64,000 nt of DNA from positions 1 to 64,000 of the forward strand of contig NZ_PNCI01000012.1 of NCBI RefSeq assembly GCF_005887095.1, in the 5' to 3' direction. A program made the translations under genes and the position numbers. Position 1 is the first letter of the stretch; each line of letters starts with the position of its first letter. Below the pieces are notes generated by a model. The model ran no database searches and was not told where the DNA came from. It worked only from the letters and a program-made list of their open reading frames with translations. Below, one piece after another: positions 17,016 to 44,658 of the stretch. The DNA comes from Pseudoalteromonas rubra (GTDB taxonomy: Bacteria; Pseudomonadota; Gammaproteobacteria; Enterobacterales; Alteromonadaceae).

Positions 17016-18254
17016 TTAGGTCAATGCCGCCAGTTGCTGCGCCTGACGCTGTGCGATTTGTGTTTCCTCAAGACAAAATGCCTGGATCACGAGCTGATAA
17101 ATATGCGCCAGATCGGCAATGTCCTGTATCTGTGCGGATTCATTGATTTGGTGGATGTTGTCGTTTTTCAGACCAAATTCAATGACCTGAGTATGATTAG
17201 AGGCAATAAAACGGCCATCCGATGTACCGCCATCTGTGGTCAGCATGGGGACCTGACCCACTACACTCTCTATCGCACCACAGATCAGGGCAACAAACTC
17301 ATCCGCCTGATTGAAATAAGGCGCACAAGGGCGCTGCCACTCAATGTCATAATTGAGGTCTAAATCCAGCAAAATATCGTCGATCAGTCGTTTCAGCTCC
17401 GCTTCGTTAAAGCGACTACTGTAGCGAATGTTAAAGCACACATCGCAGGCACCCGGGACCACATTATCGACAAACTCACCACTGTTGAGCTGCGTCACCT
17501 GAAATGTGGTACCCGGCATTTGCGCACTGCCTTCGTCCCATTCCAGTGCCAGTAAACGCTGCAACAGGCGTGAGGTATGATGCGTGGCGTTATCACAGTT
17601 ATGCGGATAGGCCACATGACCCTGACGGCCATAAACCCGAATATGGGCAGACAAGGAGCCGCGACGACCTATCTTAAGTACATCACCCAGCGTCTTACGA
17701 CTCGATGGCTCTCCCACCAAGCAATAATGCGGCAGGTGATCTACGCCTTGTTGTTTCAAATGGCTCATGAGCACAGCAGTGCCGTGTTCCGCCTCTCCTT
17801 CTTCGTCACAGGTAATCAAAAACATCAGACTACCACGGCTGCATTGTTCGAGCAGAGACTCAACTGCCGCAATAAAGCAGGCTATTGCCCCTTTCATATC
17901 GGCTACCCCGCGACCATATAAGCGGCCGTCCTGGATCTCTGCAGCAAAAGGCGGACATTGCCACAGCTCGACCGGCCCGGGCGGCACAACGTCCAGGTGG
18001 CCGGCAAATGCCAGGGTTTCGCCGGGTCCAAATACTCTTTTCGCAACCAGGTTCCTGACCCCCTGACGAGTGACTTCATGACAATCAAATCCGAGTGACT
18101 GAAGCTTACGGATCAGGAAACACATGCTGCCAGCATCTTCAGGTGTGATGGATTTATAACGTACCAGCTTCTGGGTCAATGCAATGGCATTTTCACTTAA
18201 TGACTGGCATTTTTCCAAGGCAAAGTCGGCAACTAACATATTGGTTTCACTCAC
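17016..18254 (-). CDS. M20 metallohydrolase, DapE/ArgE-like
   Basis: 412 residues starting at GTG (18254); an ATG at 18239 is an alternative. M20-family zinc ligands and general base are present: AGHLDVVPPG (His, Asp), GRGVADMKGA (Asp), CDEEGEAEHG (Glu-Glu), LVGEPSS, and a C-terminal EFGLKNDNIHQINE His. TTDGGTSDGRFIA is the DapE-type block, so N-succinyl-LL-diaminopimelate desuccinylase is the closest function. Its iron-starvation promoter and position inside the locus tie it to siderophore production. Two roles are possible: raising diaminopimelate/lysine supply for the lysine-derived LySta unit, or removing an N-acyl group from a siderophore intermediate. It has no signal peptide, so it acts in the cytoplasm. 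A housekeeping dapE is expected elsewhere. Confidence 0.8.
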   Translation of the reverse strand: MSETNMLVADFALEKCQSLSENAIALTQKLVRYKSITPEDAGSMCFLIRKLQSLGFDCHEVTRQGVRNLVAKRVFGPGETLAFAGHLDVVPPGPVELWQCPPFAAEIQDGRLYGRGVADMKGAIACFIAAVESLLEQCSRGSLMFLITCDEEGEAEHGTAVLMSHLKQQGVDHLPHYCLVGEPSSRKTLGDVLKIGRRGSLSAHIRVYGRQGHVAYPHNCDNATHHTSRLLQRLLALEWDEGSAQMPGTTFQVTQLNSGEFVDNVVPGACDVCFNIRYSSRFNEAELKRLIDDILLDLDLNYDIEWQRPCAPYFNQADEFVALICGAIESVVGQVPMLTTDGGTSDGRFIASNHTQVIEFGLKNDNIHQINESAQIQDIADLAHIYQLVIQAFCLEETQIAQRQAQQLAALT

Positions 18255-18320
18255 TCATTTTAGCGCAAAGAACATATGGGGCGACGGCATTTAGCAACGT
18301 AGCCACGGTGAACTAGCTAG

Positions 18321-18344
18321 ACGAGTTATTGACAAAAAAATTCA
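18321..18344 (-). promoter_or_regulatory. Iron-starvation box of the DapE-like gene
   Basis: Minus strand TGAAT (18344-18340), 16 bases, CGTCTAG (CGT 18323-18321), about 67 bases before the start codon. The full -35 block TGAATTTTT and the -10 CGTCTAG are near-identical to those before the giant NRPS. Confidence 0.75.
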
Positions 18345-18424
18345 CATTTTATGAGAATTTATTGCGCTCGCGCATGGTAATTATTTTTCCCTTACTTTTT
18401 GCGCCGATTGCACCTGACGGCCCC

Positions 18425-18448
18425 TAAAGAAACCCGCACATCTTTCGT
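18425..18448 (+). promoter_or_regulatory. Iron-starvation box of the ornithine hydroxylase gene
   Basis: TAAAG (18425-18429), 16 bases, CGTCTTT (CGT 18446-18448), 67 bases before the ATG at 18515. The -35 block TAAAGAAAC closely resembles TAAAAAAAC before the formyltransferase gene. Confidence 0.75.
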
Positions 18449-18514
18449 CTTTATGACAATCAATATTATTTCACGCACCCGTGCGTGCGATTTAAGGTAA
18501 TCAAAGGCAGAAAA

Positions 18515-19747
18515 ATGAAACTATATGACGTGATTGGGATCGGGTTTGGCCCGGCCAACCTGGCACTGGCTATCGCCCTGAAAGAGCAAAACAAACTGAG
18601 CGATCGAGTGTGTTTTATCGAGAAACAGCCGGACTTTTTGTGGCATGGTGGGATGCTGCTGGACAACACCGATATGCAGATCTCTTTCCTCAAAGATCTG
18701 GTTTCATTACGCAACCCGACCAGTCATTTCAGCTTCATTAATTATTTACATAATCAAAACCGCCTGGACAGTTTCATCAACCTGAAGACCTTCTATCCTT
18801 CTCGTCATGAGTTCAATGACTACCTGCGCTGGTCAGCCAGCCATTTCCGTGATCACTGTCACTTTGGCGAGCAGGTCAATGACGTTGAGCCAATTATTGT
18901 AGAAGGTAAAGTTGATCACCTCAAAGTCACCAGCCGGGATGCCGAGGGCAATCAAAGCGTACGCCTGACCAAAAACCTGGTTGTGAGCGTTGGCGGTTCG
19001 GCGAAAATCCCCGCCCCATTTGACGCACTGAAAGACAGCAATCATGTTTGGCACTCATCACAGTATTTGCACAACAAACATAAAGTCAAAGCGGGAGATC
19101 GCGTTGCGATTATCGGTGCGGGGCAAAGTGGTGCTGAGATTTTTGCAGATCTGGAAAACATGACGGAGCAACCACAGGTTGACTTAATCATGCGTGCCGG
19201 CGCGATGAAGCCTGCTGATTCAAGCCCATTTGTAAACGAGATCTTTGACCCTGCATTCACCGATGTGGTGTTCGACAAGTCGCCAGAGCAAAAAGACCGC
19301 TACTTTAACGAATTCAGAAGCACCAACTACTCTGTAGTCGATGAGCCATTGATTGATAGTATTTACGCCAGCCTGTATGACCAGAAACTCAAAGGAGGCG
19401 ATCGCCTGGCCATTCGTCACCGTACCTCCGTCAATAGCGCAGCGATTGATACCGAAGGTAAGATCAATCTGGATCTGGAGGATGTGCAAAGCCGTGGAAT
19501 GCAAAAGTACGACCATTTAATTCTGGCGACTGGCTACCAGTACCCCAGCCGCTCGCCGCTCCTTGAGCAATTGGCAGAATGGCTGAAGCCAGACATCAGT
19601 CGCTATTATCAAATTGAAACAGCCGACAACTTTATGCCAAAAGTGTTTACCCAGGGCGTCAATGAGCAAACCCATGGCATCAGTGACTCTTTACTGTCAG
19701 TGTTGGCAGTACGTTCAGCGGAGATCGTCGAAGCGCTCGACCTGTAA
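18515..19747 (+). CDS. pvdA: L-ornithine N5-monooxygenase, PvdA-type
   Basis: Hydroxylates the side-chain amine of L-ornithine, using FAD, NADPH and O2, to make the hydroxamate precursor. 410 residues from the ATG at 18515 (a longer frame from 18485 lacks a ribosome site). FAD-binding IGIGFGPANLALA at 6-18, the substrate-side segment QISFLKDLVSLRNPTS near 58-73, NADPH-binding IIGAGQSGAE near 205, and the LATGYQYP motif near 340 are all present. Paired with the PvdF-like formyltransferase at 44659, it should supply N5-formyl-N5-hydroxyornithine for NRPS modules 2 and 5. Lysine N6-monooxygenase is the alternative, but the PvdF partner favours ornithine. Confidence 0.92.
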   Translation: MKLYDVIGIGFGPANLALAIALKEQNKLSDRVCFIEKQPDFLWHGGMLLDNTDMQISFLKDLVSLRNPTSHFSFINYLHNQNRLDSFINLKTFYPSRHEFNDYLRWSASHFRDHCHFGEQVNDVEPIIVEGKVDHLKVTSRDAEGNQSVRLTKNLVVSVGGSAKIPAPFDALKDSNHVWHSSQYLHNKHKVKAGDRVAIIGAGQSGAEIFADLENMTEQPQVDLIMRAGAMKPADSSPFVNEIFDPAFTDVVFDKSPEQKDRYFNEFRSTNYSVVDEPLIDSIYASLYDQKLKGGDRLAIRHRTSVNSAAIDTEGKINLDLEDVQSRGMQKYDHLILATGYQYPSRSPLLEQLAEWLKPDISRYYQIETADNFMPKVFTQGVNEQTHGISDSLLSVLAVRSAEIVEALDL

Positions 19748-19758
19748 TCAAATGTGCC

Positions 19759-19782
19759 GGGGAGGACATTCAGTCGCTCCCC
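19759..19782. terminator. Hairpin between convergent genes
   Basis: GGGGAG ... CTCCCC with an inner GAC/GTC pair, between the ends of the ornithine hydroxylase and lamin-tail genes. No T-run follows, so it is a weak or Rho-assisted end at best. Confidence 0.35.
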
Positions 19783-19793
19783 AGCCCCACCGC

Positions 19794-20438
19794 TCAGAAA
19801 GAATAGCAGGATACTTCACGCCCGGCGTCATCCAGCAGCTGACAACTTTCATTGCTGGTACGCCAAAGCGCTCGCGGGCTGCTGAAGCTGTAGCCGCCGG
19901 TCTGCGGATCTATGTAGTTGGAATAGACCCGAGCAGGTGCCTGAGGCGCCAGCTGGGCCCCCTCCGGGAAAATAAATTGCGCATCCCCCTTTACGGCGCG
20001 AATTTGCCAGCCACTGATGTCCACACGGCAATCTGACATATTAAATAGCTCAACATATTCATCACTGAAATCTCTGCCCCCCTGACTGTCGCTGTGCACA
20101 TCGCTGATGATCACAAGGTTGTGGGCTGACTGGCCATATACAAACTGATAACGCAGCTCACGATGTGCATCAAACAACAACACCCTGTCACCCCGACGGT
20201 TTAAAGCATTGGCCGCGTTAAAGCTAAGTTCGCCTCCCCTGTCAATGTAGACACTGAGCTCCTCCCCCGGCCGCAAGATTGTATCTGGGCCAAATGTAAA
20301 CGTCTGAGCTGATGATGCTATCTCTAAACACCACCCATTGAGGTCACAAATATGCTCCCCCTTGTTGCATAACTCAATATGCTGCGCGACTTTGTCTCGG
20401 TCTACGTTAACGATTTCAATCGCCTGCGTATGATCCAT
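19794..20438 (-). CDS. Protein with two lamin-tail domains
   Basis: 214 residues, ATG with GAGG 8 bases upstream, no signal peptide. Two repeats of the lamin-tail (LTD) immunoglobulin-like fold are visible: IEIVNVDRDKVAQHIELCN...LNGWCLE at about 7-40 with TFTFGPDTILRPGEEL behind it, and VIISDVHSD...DEYVELFNMSD...DISGWQIR at about 108-150 with AQFIFPEGAQLAP behind it. LTDs usually bind surfaces, nucleic acids or other proteins. It lies directly downstream of the giant NRPS but behind a strong terminator, and I see no good iron-starvation box, so it may be unrelated. A structural or scaffold role in the locus would be speculation. Confidence 0.7.
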   Translation of the reverse strand: MDHTQAIEIVNVDRDKVAQHIELCNKGEHICDLNGWCLEIASSAQTFTFGPDTILRPGEELSVYIDRGGELSFNAANALNRRGDRVLLFDAHRELRYQFVYGQSAHNLVIISDVHSDSQGGRDFSDEYVELFNMSDCRVDISGWQIRAVKGDAQFIFPEGAQLAPQAPARVYSNYIDPQTGGYSFSSPRALWRTSNESCQLLDDAGREVSCYSF

Positions 20439-20552
20439 TGTTAATTACCTCTATTTTGTACACCTAAGATCTCTATTTAAACGCAGGCAGGGGGCTTTTT
20501 CTATCACACTTGATTACACCAGCCTGTGCGCACCCAGTCGATCTGCTGACAC

Positions 20553-20582
20553 AAAAAAGCCGTGCATTCGCACGGCTTTTTT
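20553..20582. terminator. Strong bidirectional terminator after the NRPS
   Basis: AAAAAAGCCGTGC, loop ATTC, GCACGGCTTTTTT: a 13-bp perfect stem with A- and T-tracts on both sides. It ends the 19-kb NRPS transcript 20 bases after its stop codon. Confidence 0.9.
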
Positions 20583-20601
20583 ACCTTCGACTCTGACGCG
20601 C

Positions 20602-40017
<19,416 letters not shown>

Positions 40018-40068
40018 TCTGGCTCCACTGCAGTCAGTTTGATTCTGATTTCAAAATATGACTGCTAG

Positions 40069-40092
40069 ACGAATGAACACGGCAAAAATCCA
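40069..40092 (-). promoter_or_regulatory. Iron-starvation box of the giant NRPS
   Basis: Minus strand TGGAT (40092-40088), 16 bases, CGTCTAG (CGT 40071-40069), about 51 bases before the ATG at 40017. The NRPS is separated from the TonB gene upstream by a terminator, so it needs its own promoter, and this is the best candidate. Confidence 0.75.
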
Positions 40093-40156
40093 GCTTAGCG
40101 GGTAAAAAATGTGACTTTGAGCAAGGTACCTGAGTGGGCTGTGCAGGGAGAGAAAA

Positions 40157-40176
40157 ATGCCCGCTTACGCGGGCAT
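40157..40176 (-). terminator. Terminator of the TonB receptor gene
   Basis: ATGCCCGC, loop of 4, GCGGGCAT: an 8-bp perfect stem, followed on the minus strand by TTTTT. It sits 14 bases past the receptor stop codon. Confidence 0.85.
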
Positions 40177-40190
40177 GATAGGCTTACAAA

Positions 40191-42335
40191 TTAAAAGGTG
40201 TAGCTAAACGAGATACCCATGTTTCTTGGGTCCGTGTAGTCACCGTAAATAAATACGTCTGAGCCGGTTACCCGACCTGCACTGATCAAGCTGTCATGAT
40301 CGAAGGCATTATTTACATAAGCATCGATACGCCAGTTTTCCTCAACATAGGCGGCAGAGAAATGAAACTCGGCGTAGTCGCCTGCCAGGTGCTCAGCTTT
40401 TTCACCCAGCTTGCTGTAATACTCACCCACATAGTTGCTACGCGCCGTTAATTGGAACTTGTCTGTGGCCCAGAATTCCAGCCCTAATCCAGCCGTGATA
40501 TCTGCCGCCATTGGCAGCGCTTTGTCACGTACTGTTGGATTTTCAGCATTCGCTTCGTCAACCGTGCTGTCCATCCAGCCAAAGCTTGCCGACAAGGTCA
40601 GATCTGGGTTGATGGCGTAGCGCGCTTCAGTTTCAAAGCCGACGCTTTTTACTTTCGCCAGGTTAATGATGCTAAAGTCATTCGGGTTACCCGTTGGACC
40701 GGTACCGTAGTACTGGTAATCCTCGAAGTCATTGTAAAACACGTTTACCGCGAAGTTTAAGTCACCGTCCATAAGCGTAGAGCGCAAGCCGACTTCGAAA
40801 GTATCGACATACTCAGGCTCAAAAGTGTAATTGCTCATGCTAAACCAGTGGAAGTCACCGCCGCCCGAGCTATACCCTTTGCGGAAGCTGGCGTTGACTG
40901 TGATGTCATCGTTTAAATCGTGCAGATAGGCCAGTTTTGGCAGGTAAATGCGATTATCAACATCGGTGACAAATTCAATATTGGGCATGCCAAATCGTTT
41001 CGCCATTTCAGCACCGTCGAAGAGTCGATACTGCTCTTCGTCCTCGATACGGCCACCAACGACCACACGACCCTGATCGCTCACCTTGATGGTTGCCTCA
41101 CCATAGATTGCCTGGTTTTCACTGTCATCAGTCCCTTTATAGAAACCTTCACGGAAGAAAGTCTGGTCGCGGTCATTCATGTACAAACCCAGATAACCAC
41201 TGACAGTTTCATTACCCGTAAAGCTCACCTTCGCATCATAGGTTTTGCCACTGTCGTTCATGATCACATACCAAGGCTCCGGATACTGTCTGAACTCATA
41301 ACGGTAGTCGGTATCTGACAACATGACTTCAAGGTTAATCGCATCATTGATCTCATAGCGTGTGCGCAAAGACCAACGATCATATTCTGTGTCTTTATCA
41401 CGCGCATATGAGCCTGCGACTGGGCCCGCGGGTGTTGGTACCACCTGATAGGACACAACACGGTCTGATAACTGCGGACCAATTTTGGTATTTTCCGGAT
41501 CATTGCCATTTAATACCGGTCCCTGGAAGCCCCAATGGCGCTCACCGGTTTCTTCACTGCGCGAGTAGTGTAGCAGCATATCTAAACCACTGAGTGCAGC
41601 AGGTTGCCATTTTAGCTTGATGTCCATGCGGGTATCTTCAAGCTCTTTTGGATTAAATGGATATACAATTAAAGGAGAGGTGCCTGTGTAATCCATGTAA
41701 GACTCACCTTCGTTACGCTGTACAGTGGCGCGCAGAGCAAGCTGATCTTCCAATAGTGGCACAGAGACCATGCCCGACAGTTCCGTGTTTTCGTTCAGGT
41801 CTGAATAGCCAATACGGGTTGCAGCTTCAAAATCAGTCAGTGAAGGTTCTTTGGTCTTGATGTAAACAATACCACCAATGCTGTTGCGGCCACTGTTTGA
41901 CGATTGTGGGCCACGCAGAACTTCGATTTGCTCAACGTCCCACAGGCCAAAGTCACCGCTTAGCTTAGCAACAAACGGGTCTGAAACGCCGTCACGCATA
42001 ACAGACACACGTGGTTTGGCACCCGATGAAAATGAACTAAAGCCCTGTGATACACCTTCACCTTGCAAGCCACGGATCGTCGGCAGGCTATCCGTAAATA
42101 CAACGTTTGCAATGCCTGATAAGGCATCCAGCAGGGAATTAACCTGACCACTTTTCAGTTGCTCTTGATCAATAACGGCAATAGATGACGTGGTGTCTTT
42201 CAGTGAACGTTGTGTGTTTTCACCATACACCACTATCTGTTCAATCGACTTCAGGTCTTCTTTACTATCGTCTGCCATAACGGCATTGGAAACGGCGAGT
42301 GCGAGCGGCAGTAAACTGTATTTGAGTGGGTTCAT
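40191..42335 (-). CDS. TonB-dependent ferric-siderophore receptor
   Basis: 714 residues with a signal peptide ending at about residue 21 (NAVMA), a TonB box-like EQIVVYGE at about 32-39, a plug domain (TTSSIAVIDQEQL, LPTIRGLQGEGVSQG, VEQIEVLRGPQSSNSGRNSIGG) and a 22-strand-type barrel ending in Phe (GISFSYTF), as outer-membrane barrels do. There is no N-terminal signalling (STN) domain: the mature protein goes almost straight into the TonB box. It should import the ferric form of the siderophore made here. It has the most complete regulation in the locus, with a Fur box immediately upstream of an exact iron-starvation box. Monocistronic. Confidence 0.92.
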   Translation of the reverse strand: MNPLKYSLLPLALAVSNAVMADDSKEDLKSIEQIVVYGENTQRSLKDTTSSIAVIDQEQLKSGQVNSLLDALSGIANVVFTDSLPTIRGLQGEGVSQGFSSFSSGAKPRVSVMRDGVSDPFVAKLSGDFGLWDVEQIEVLRGPQSSNSGRNSIGGIVYIKTKEPSLTDFEAATRIGYSDLNENTELSGMVSVPLLEDQLALRATVQRNEGESYMDYTGTSPLIVYPFNPKELEDTRMDIKLKWQPAALSGLDMLLHYSRSEETGERHWGFQGPVLNGNDPENTKIGPQLSDRVVSYQVVPTPAGPVAGSYARDKDTEYDRWSLRTRYEINDAINLEVMLSDTDYRYEFRQYPEPWYVIMNDSGKTYDAKVSFTGNETVSGYLGLYMNDRDQTFFREGFYKGTDDSENQAIYGEATIKVSDQGRVVVGGRIEDEEQYRLFDGAEMAKRFGMPNIEFVTDVDNRIYLPKLAYLHDLNDDITVNASFRKGYSSGGGDFHWFSMSNYTFEPEYVDTFEVGLRSTLMDGDLNFAVNVFYNDFEDYQYYGTGPTGNPNDFSIINLAKVKSVGFETEARYAINPDLTLSASFGWMDSTVDEANAENPTVRDKALPMAADITAGLGLEFWATDKFQLTARSNYVGEYYSKLGEKAEHLAGDYAEFHFSAAYVEENWRIDAYVNNAFDHDSLISAGRVTGSDVFIYGDYTDPRNMGISFSYTF

Positions 42336-42367
42336 TGTTTCATCCTAGTTGTATTTATGACACCCAG

Positions 42368-42391
42368 ACGAACTCTCCCCGCACAAATTTA
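42368..42391 (-). promoter_or_regulatory. Iron-starvation box of the TonB receptor
   Basis: Minus strand TAAAT (42391-42387), exactly 16 bases, CGTCTGG (CGT 42370-42368), 33 bases before the ATG. Exact fit to the PvdS consensus. Confidence 0.8.
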
Positions 42392-42393
42392 GT

Positions 42394-42412
42394 ACGAATT
42401 ATAATAATTATC
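42394..42412 (-). promoter_or_regulatory. Fur box upstream of the TonB receptor
   Basis: The 19 bases on the plus strand match the Fur consensus GATAATGATAATCATTATC at 14 of 19 positions, with the right half ATTATC complete. It abuts the -35 element of the iron-starvation box, so Fur could also block this promoter directly. Confidence 0.75.
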
Positions 42413-42467
42413 AAAAAGATAACTTAAGCTGTATTTACTGGTAAATTTGCTACTCAACTGTTTACTT

Positions 42468-42932
42468 TTAAGACACGGGTTGGTGCAGTTTCATCTCCAG
42501 CAAACAAGGTCTGAATCCCGCTTTTTCATAGGCACGAATAGCGGCGGCATTGTCGCTGTAGACGTCTAAATAAAAATCATACACTGACTGATGATTACAC
42601 CAAGCCATCAGCTTTGTCATGATCTGCTGATTGAGCCCTTTGCCACGATGCTCTGGGTGCACGTACATAAAGCCCAGATAGCCATGTTGTGCATGGTCAA
42701 GTTGCGCCTTGGAGTGACGGATTTGGGCATAGCCTGTTGCGATGATGCTGCCATCAATTGTGCCAACAATAAGATAACTATGCTCATCATTCAGCAGGGC
42801 AGGTAAATCATAGTAGTGTGCATTGTCTGCTTTAATGGCAGCGTTGAAAGGACGCTCAGCCTCAATGACGGCCTGTTCCAGTTGTTCAAGACGTGGAATA
42901 TCTTCGGGAGTAGCAACTCGTATCTGCATCAA
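42468..42932 (-). CDS. GNAT-family N-acetyltransferase
   Basis: 154 residues. The acetyl-CoA binding core is clear: GYLGFMYVHPEHRGKGLNQQIM (V-x-P-x-x-RGKG at about 90-100) and the C-terminal FYLDVYSDNAAAIRAYEKAGF block. The substrate cannot be told. It lies between the TonB receptor and the zinc-related lipoprotein, has no iron-starvation box, and follows a terminator. It is probably a passenger; a role in modifying the siderophore is possible but unsupported. Confidence 0.8.
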   Translation of the reverse strand: MMQIRVATPEDIPRLEQLEQAVIEAERPFNAAIKADNAHYYDLPALLNDEHSYLIVGTIDGSIIATGYAQIRHSKAQLDHAQHGYLGFMYVHPEHRGKGLNQQIMTKLMAWCNHQSVYDFYLDVYSDNAAAIRAYEKAGFRPCLLEMKLHQPVS

Positions 42933-43029
42933 AGTACCTGTTGGTGTTAATTAAAGATGGTGCTCTACTGTCTCACAATCAGGGAACAGGATGCAAAGGT
43001 GCGGCACAGCGCGACTGAGCCTGAATAAG

Positions 43030-43062
43030 AAAAAAGCCACCTGGTTTTACCCGAGATGGCTT
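43030..43062 (-). terminator. Terminator of the AztD-like gene
   Basis: AAGCCATCT ... AGGTGGCTT on the minus strand with one mismatch, followed by six T. Confidence 0.75.
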
Positions 43063-43101
43063 ACTAACACTACAAAAATGGTTAAGCTCGATCTGCTTTG
43101 C

Positions 43102-44505
43102 TTAGTCGTCGTGATGATGTCCCTCTTCACTCTTGGCAATGCCAAGCCACACGAGTTTATTCGGTATCACATCCAGTTCGATGGTCTGCACCAACTCACC
43201 AGTCTCCAGATCGTACTTTTTAATTTGTTTCGCTATTGGATCAGTTACAAACACAGCATCTTCGGCATATGAGGGCGCCAGTGAAAAACCATGATCTTCA
43301 GGCATGTTTACTAAATCTGCGTCAGTAATCGTCACTTCATGCGCCACTTCCCAATGGTGTTCACCCTGGTGTTCGCCGTTTTGTTCTGCTTCGTGCTCGT
43401 GCCCTGACAGAATGCTCAGCTTACCCGCACTGTCGAGTGTCACTATGTGCTCACCATCATGGCTAAAGCCAAAATAGCTCAGGCGATGATTTTCAGTGAC
43501 CTGCCACTCCAGCGCTTCCAGCTCCCCATCTTCCGGGTGCAACATAAACAACTGATTACTCGCACTTGCTATGAACTGCTCCTGCTCGTGATGCCCTTTT
43601 AATGCACCAACACGCATGCCCTCTGCAAAGCTTTCTGGGTTAGCCACTTTGGTTGCACTAAACGATTCACCCTGTTGCGTGATAATGGCGACACCATCAC
43701 CACACCCAAATGCAACGGTGGTGTCGTTTTGTGCACTGCCGTGCAGCGCAGGACAGGTCACATTAAACACCTGTTCCTGATCGAAATGGTCATCATGTGC
43801 ATGGTACAAAGCAATTTGTGAAGGCAAGACAGAGTCGCTCTCGCTGTCACGTAACGTACTGATCAGATACTCGCCTCTTGCCTGGGCTGCTCCATGCATG
43901 TGCGTGCTGTAATTCAGCTTTACGACTTGACTGCTCTCGCCGCTGATCTGCGCTTCACCAAACATAGCGACAGACGCCGTTTGCTGAGTGTCTGCATCGC
44001 CATCAGAAAAGACGGCAATCCCGCCTTCATTCACGGTAACATGGGTCGGCTTAGTTGATGTCAGCTGCAAAGACACATTACCTGGGGCATCTTCATGATT
44101 GTGAAAGTGATCGCCATGAGCTTCTCTGTAGAGGCCACTGTCAACGAACTCTACCATGCCTTGCTCACGCTGGACCAAAATGGCATAGCGGTGGTTTTCA
44201 GACCCGTAGGCATATTGTGGTGCATACGTCAGGCCCACTGATTCAATCAGACTTTGCTCTGCGGCAGAGTAAATATTGACTACGTTGCTCTCGCTACTGG
44301 TGACCAGCAAGCGACCCGCGACATCTTTGATTTCTTCGTCATGGTCGTGCGTTTCTTCACCCGCTGTATTTTCGTCTTCCGTTACCGATTCATCAGAAGA
44401 CACAGCCTGTTGCGTTTTGGTTACCTGATGGTCTGTACCACCACAAGCCGACAATAAGATTGCAGATACAGCTGCAGCCAATACTTTTGCTCTGAAAATC
44501 ATCAA
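43102..44505 (-). CDS. His-rich zinc-chaperone-like lipoprotein, AztD type
   Basis: 467 residues with a lipobox LLSAC (Cys21). The mature N-terminus is acidic and has THDHDEE. The rest looks like a beta-propeller: repeated strands such as GRLLVTSSESNVVNIY, RYAILVQREQGMVEFVD and LSYFGFSHDGEHIVTLDSAGKLSIL. His clusters are frequent (HGDHFHNHED, HAHDDHFD, HEHEAEQNGEH, and a HHHDD tail). This combination matches the AztD family of periplasmic zinc metallochaperones. Two Zur-like boxes stand in front of the start codon, supporting induction under zinc starvation. The gene interrupts the siderophore locus but belongs to a different metal regulon. Confidence 0.75.
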   Translation of the reverse strand: MMIFRAKVLAAAVSAILLSACGGTDHQVTKTQQAVSSDESVTEDENTAGEETHDHDEEIKDVAGRLLVTSSESNVVNIYSAAEQSLIESVGLTYAPQYAYGSENHRYAILVQREQGMVEFVDSGLYREAHGDHFHNHEDAPGNVSLQLTSTKPTHVTVNEGGIAVFSDGDADTQQTASVAMFGEAQISGESSQVVKLNYSTHMHGAAQARGEYLISTLRDSESDSVLPSQIALYHAHDDHFDQEQVFNVTCPALHGSAQNDTTVAFGCGDGVAIITQQGESFSATKVANPESFAEGMRVGALKGHHEQEQFIASASNQLFMLHPEDGELEALEWQVTENHRLSYFGFSHDGEHIVTLDSAGKLSILSGHEHEAEQNGEHQGEHHWEVAHEVTITDADLVNMPEDHGFSLAPSYAEDAVFVTDPIAKQIKKYDLETGELVQTIELDVIPNKLVWLGIAKSEEGHHHDD

Positions 44506-44525
44506 TACTACTCTACAGTTAATAC

Positions 44526-44564
44526 GTTATATTGTAACAATATAAACATGTTATAATATCACAT
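44526..44564 (-). promoter_or_regulatory. Two tandem Zur-like boxes
   Basis: GTTATATTGTAAC at 44526-44538 fits GTTAT-N3-ATAAC with one mismatch. A second, ATGTTATAATATCACAT at 44548-44564, is looser. Both lie 20-60 bases before the AztD-like start codon and cover the likely promoter. Confidence 0.65.
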
Positions 44565-44658
44565 AACCAAACGCAAGAGCCGAACTCTGTAAAGTGTGTT
44601 TTTCAGACAAATTGCAGGTGAAGAAAGGCAATGGGCACATCCCATTACCTTGTTACTA

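Noticed and set aside
18449..18475. Fur box downstream of the pvdA promoter
   Set aside because: The best register matches the consensus at only about 11 of 19 positions, close to what AT-rich DNA gives by chance.
20439..20520. Iron-starvation box before the lamin-tail gene
   Set aside because: The only candidate is ATAGA-N16-CGTTT; both halves deviate from the others.
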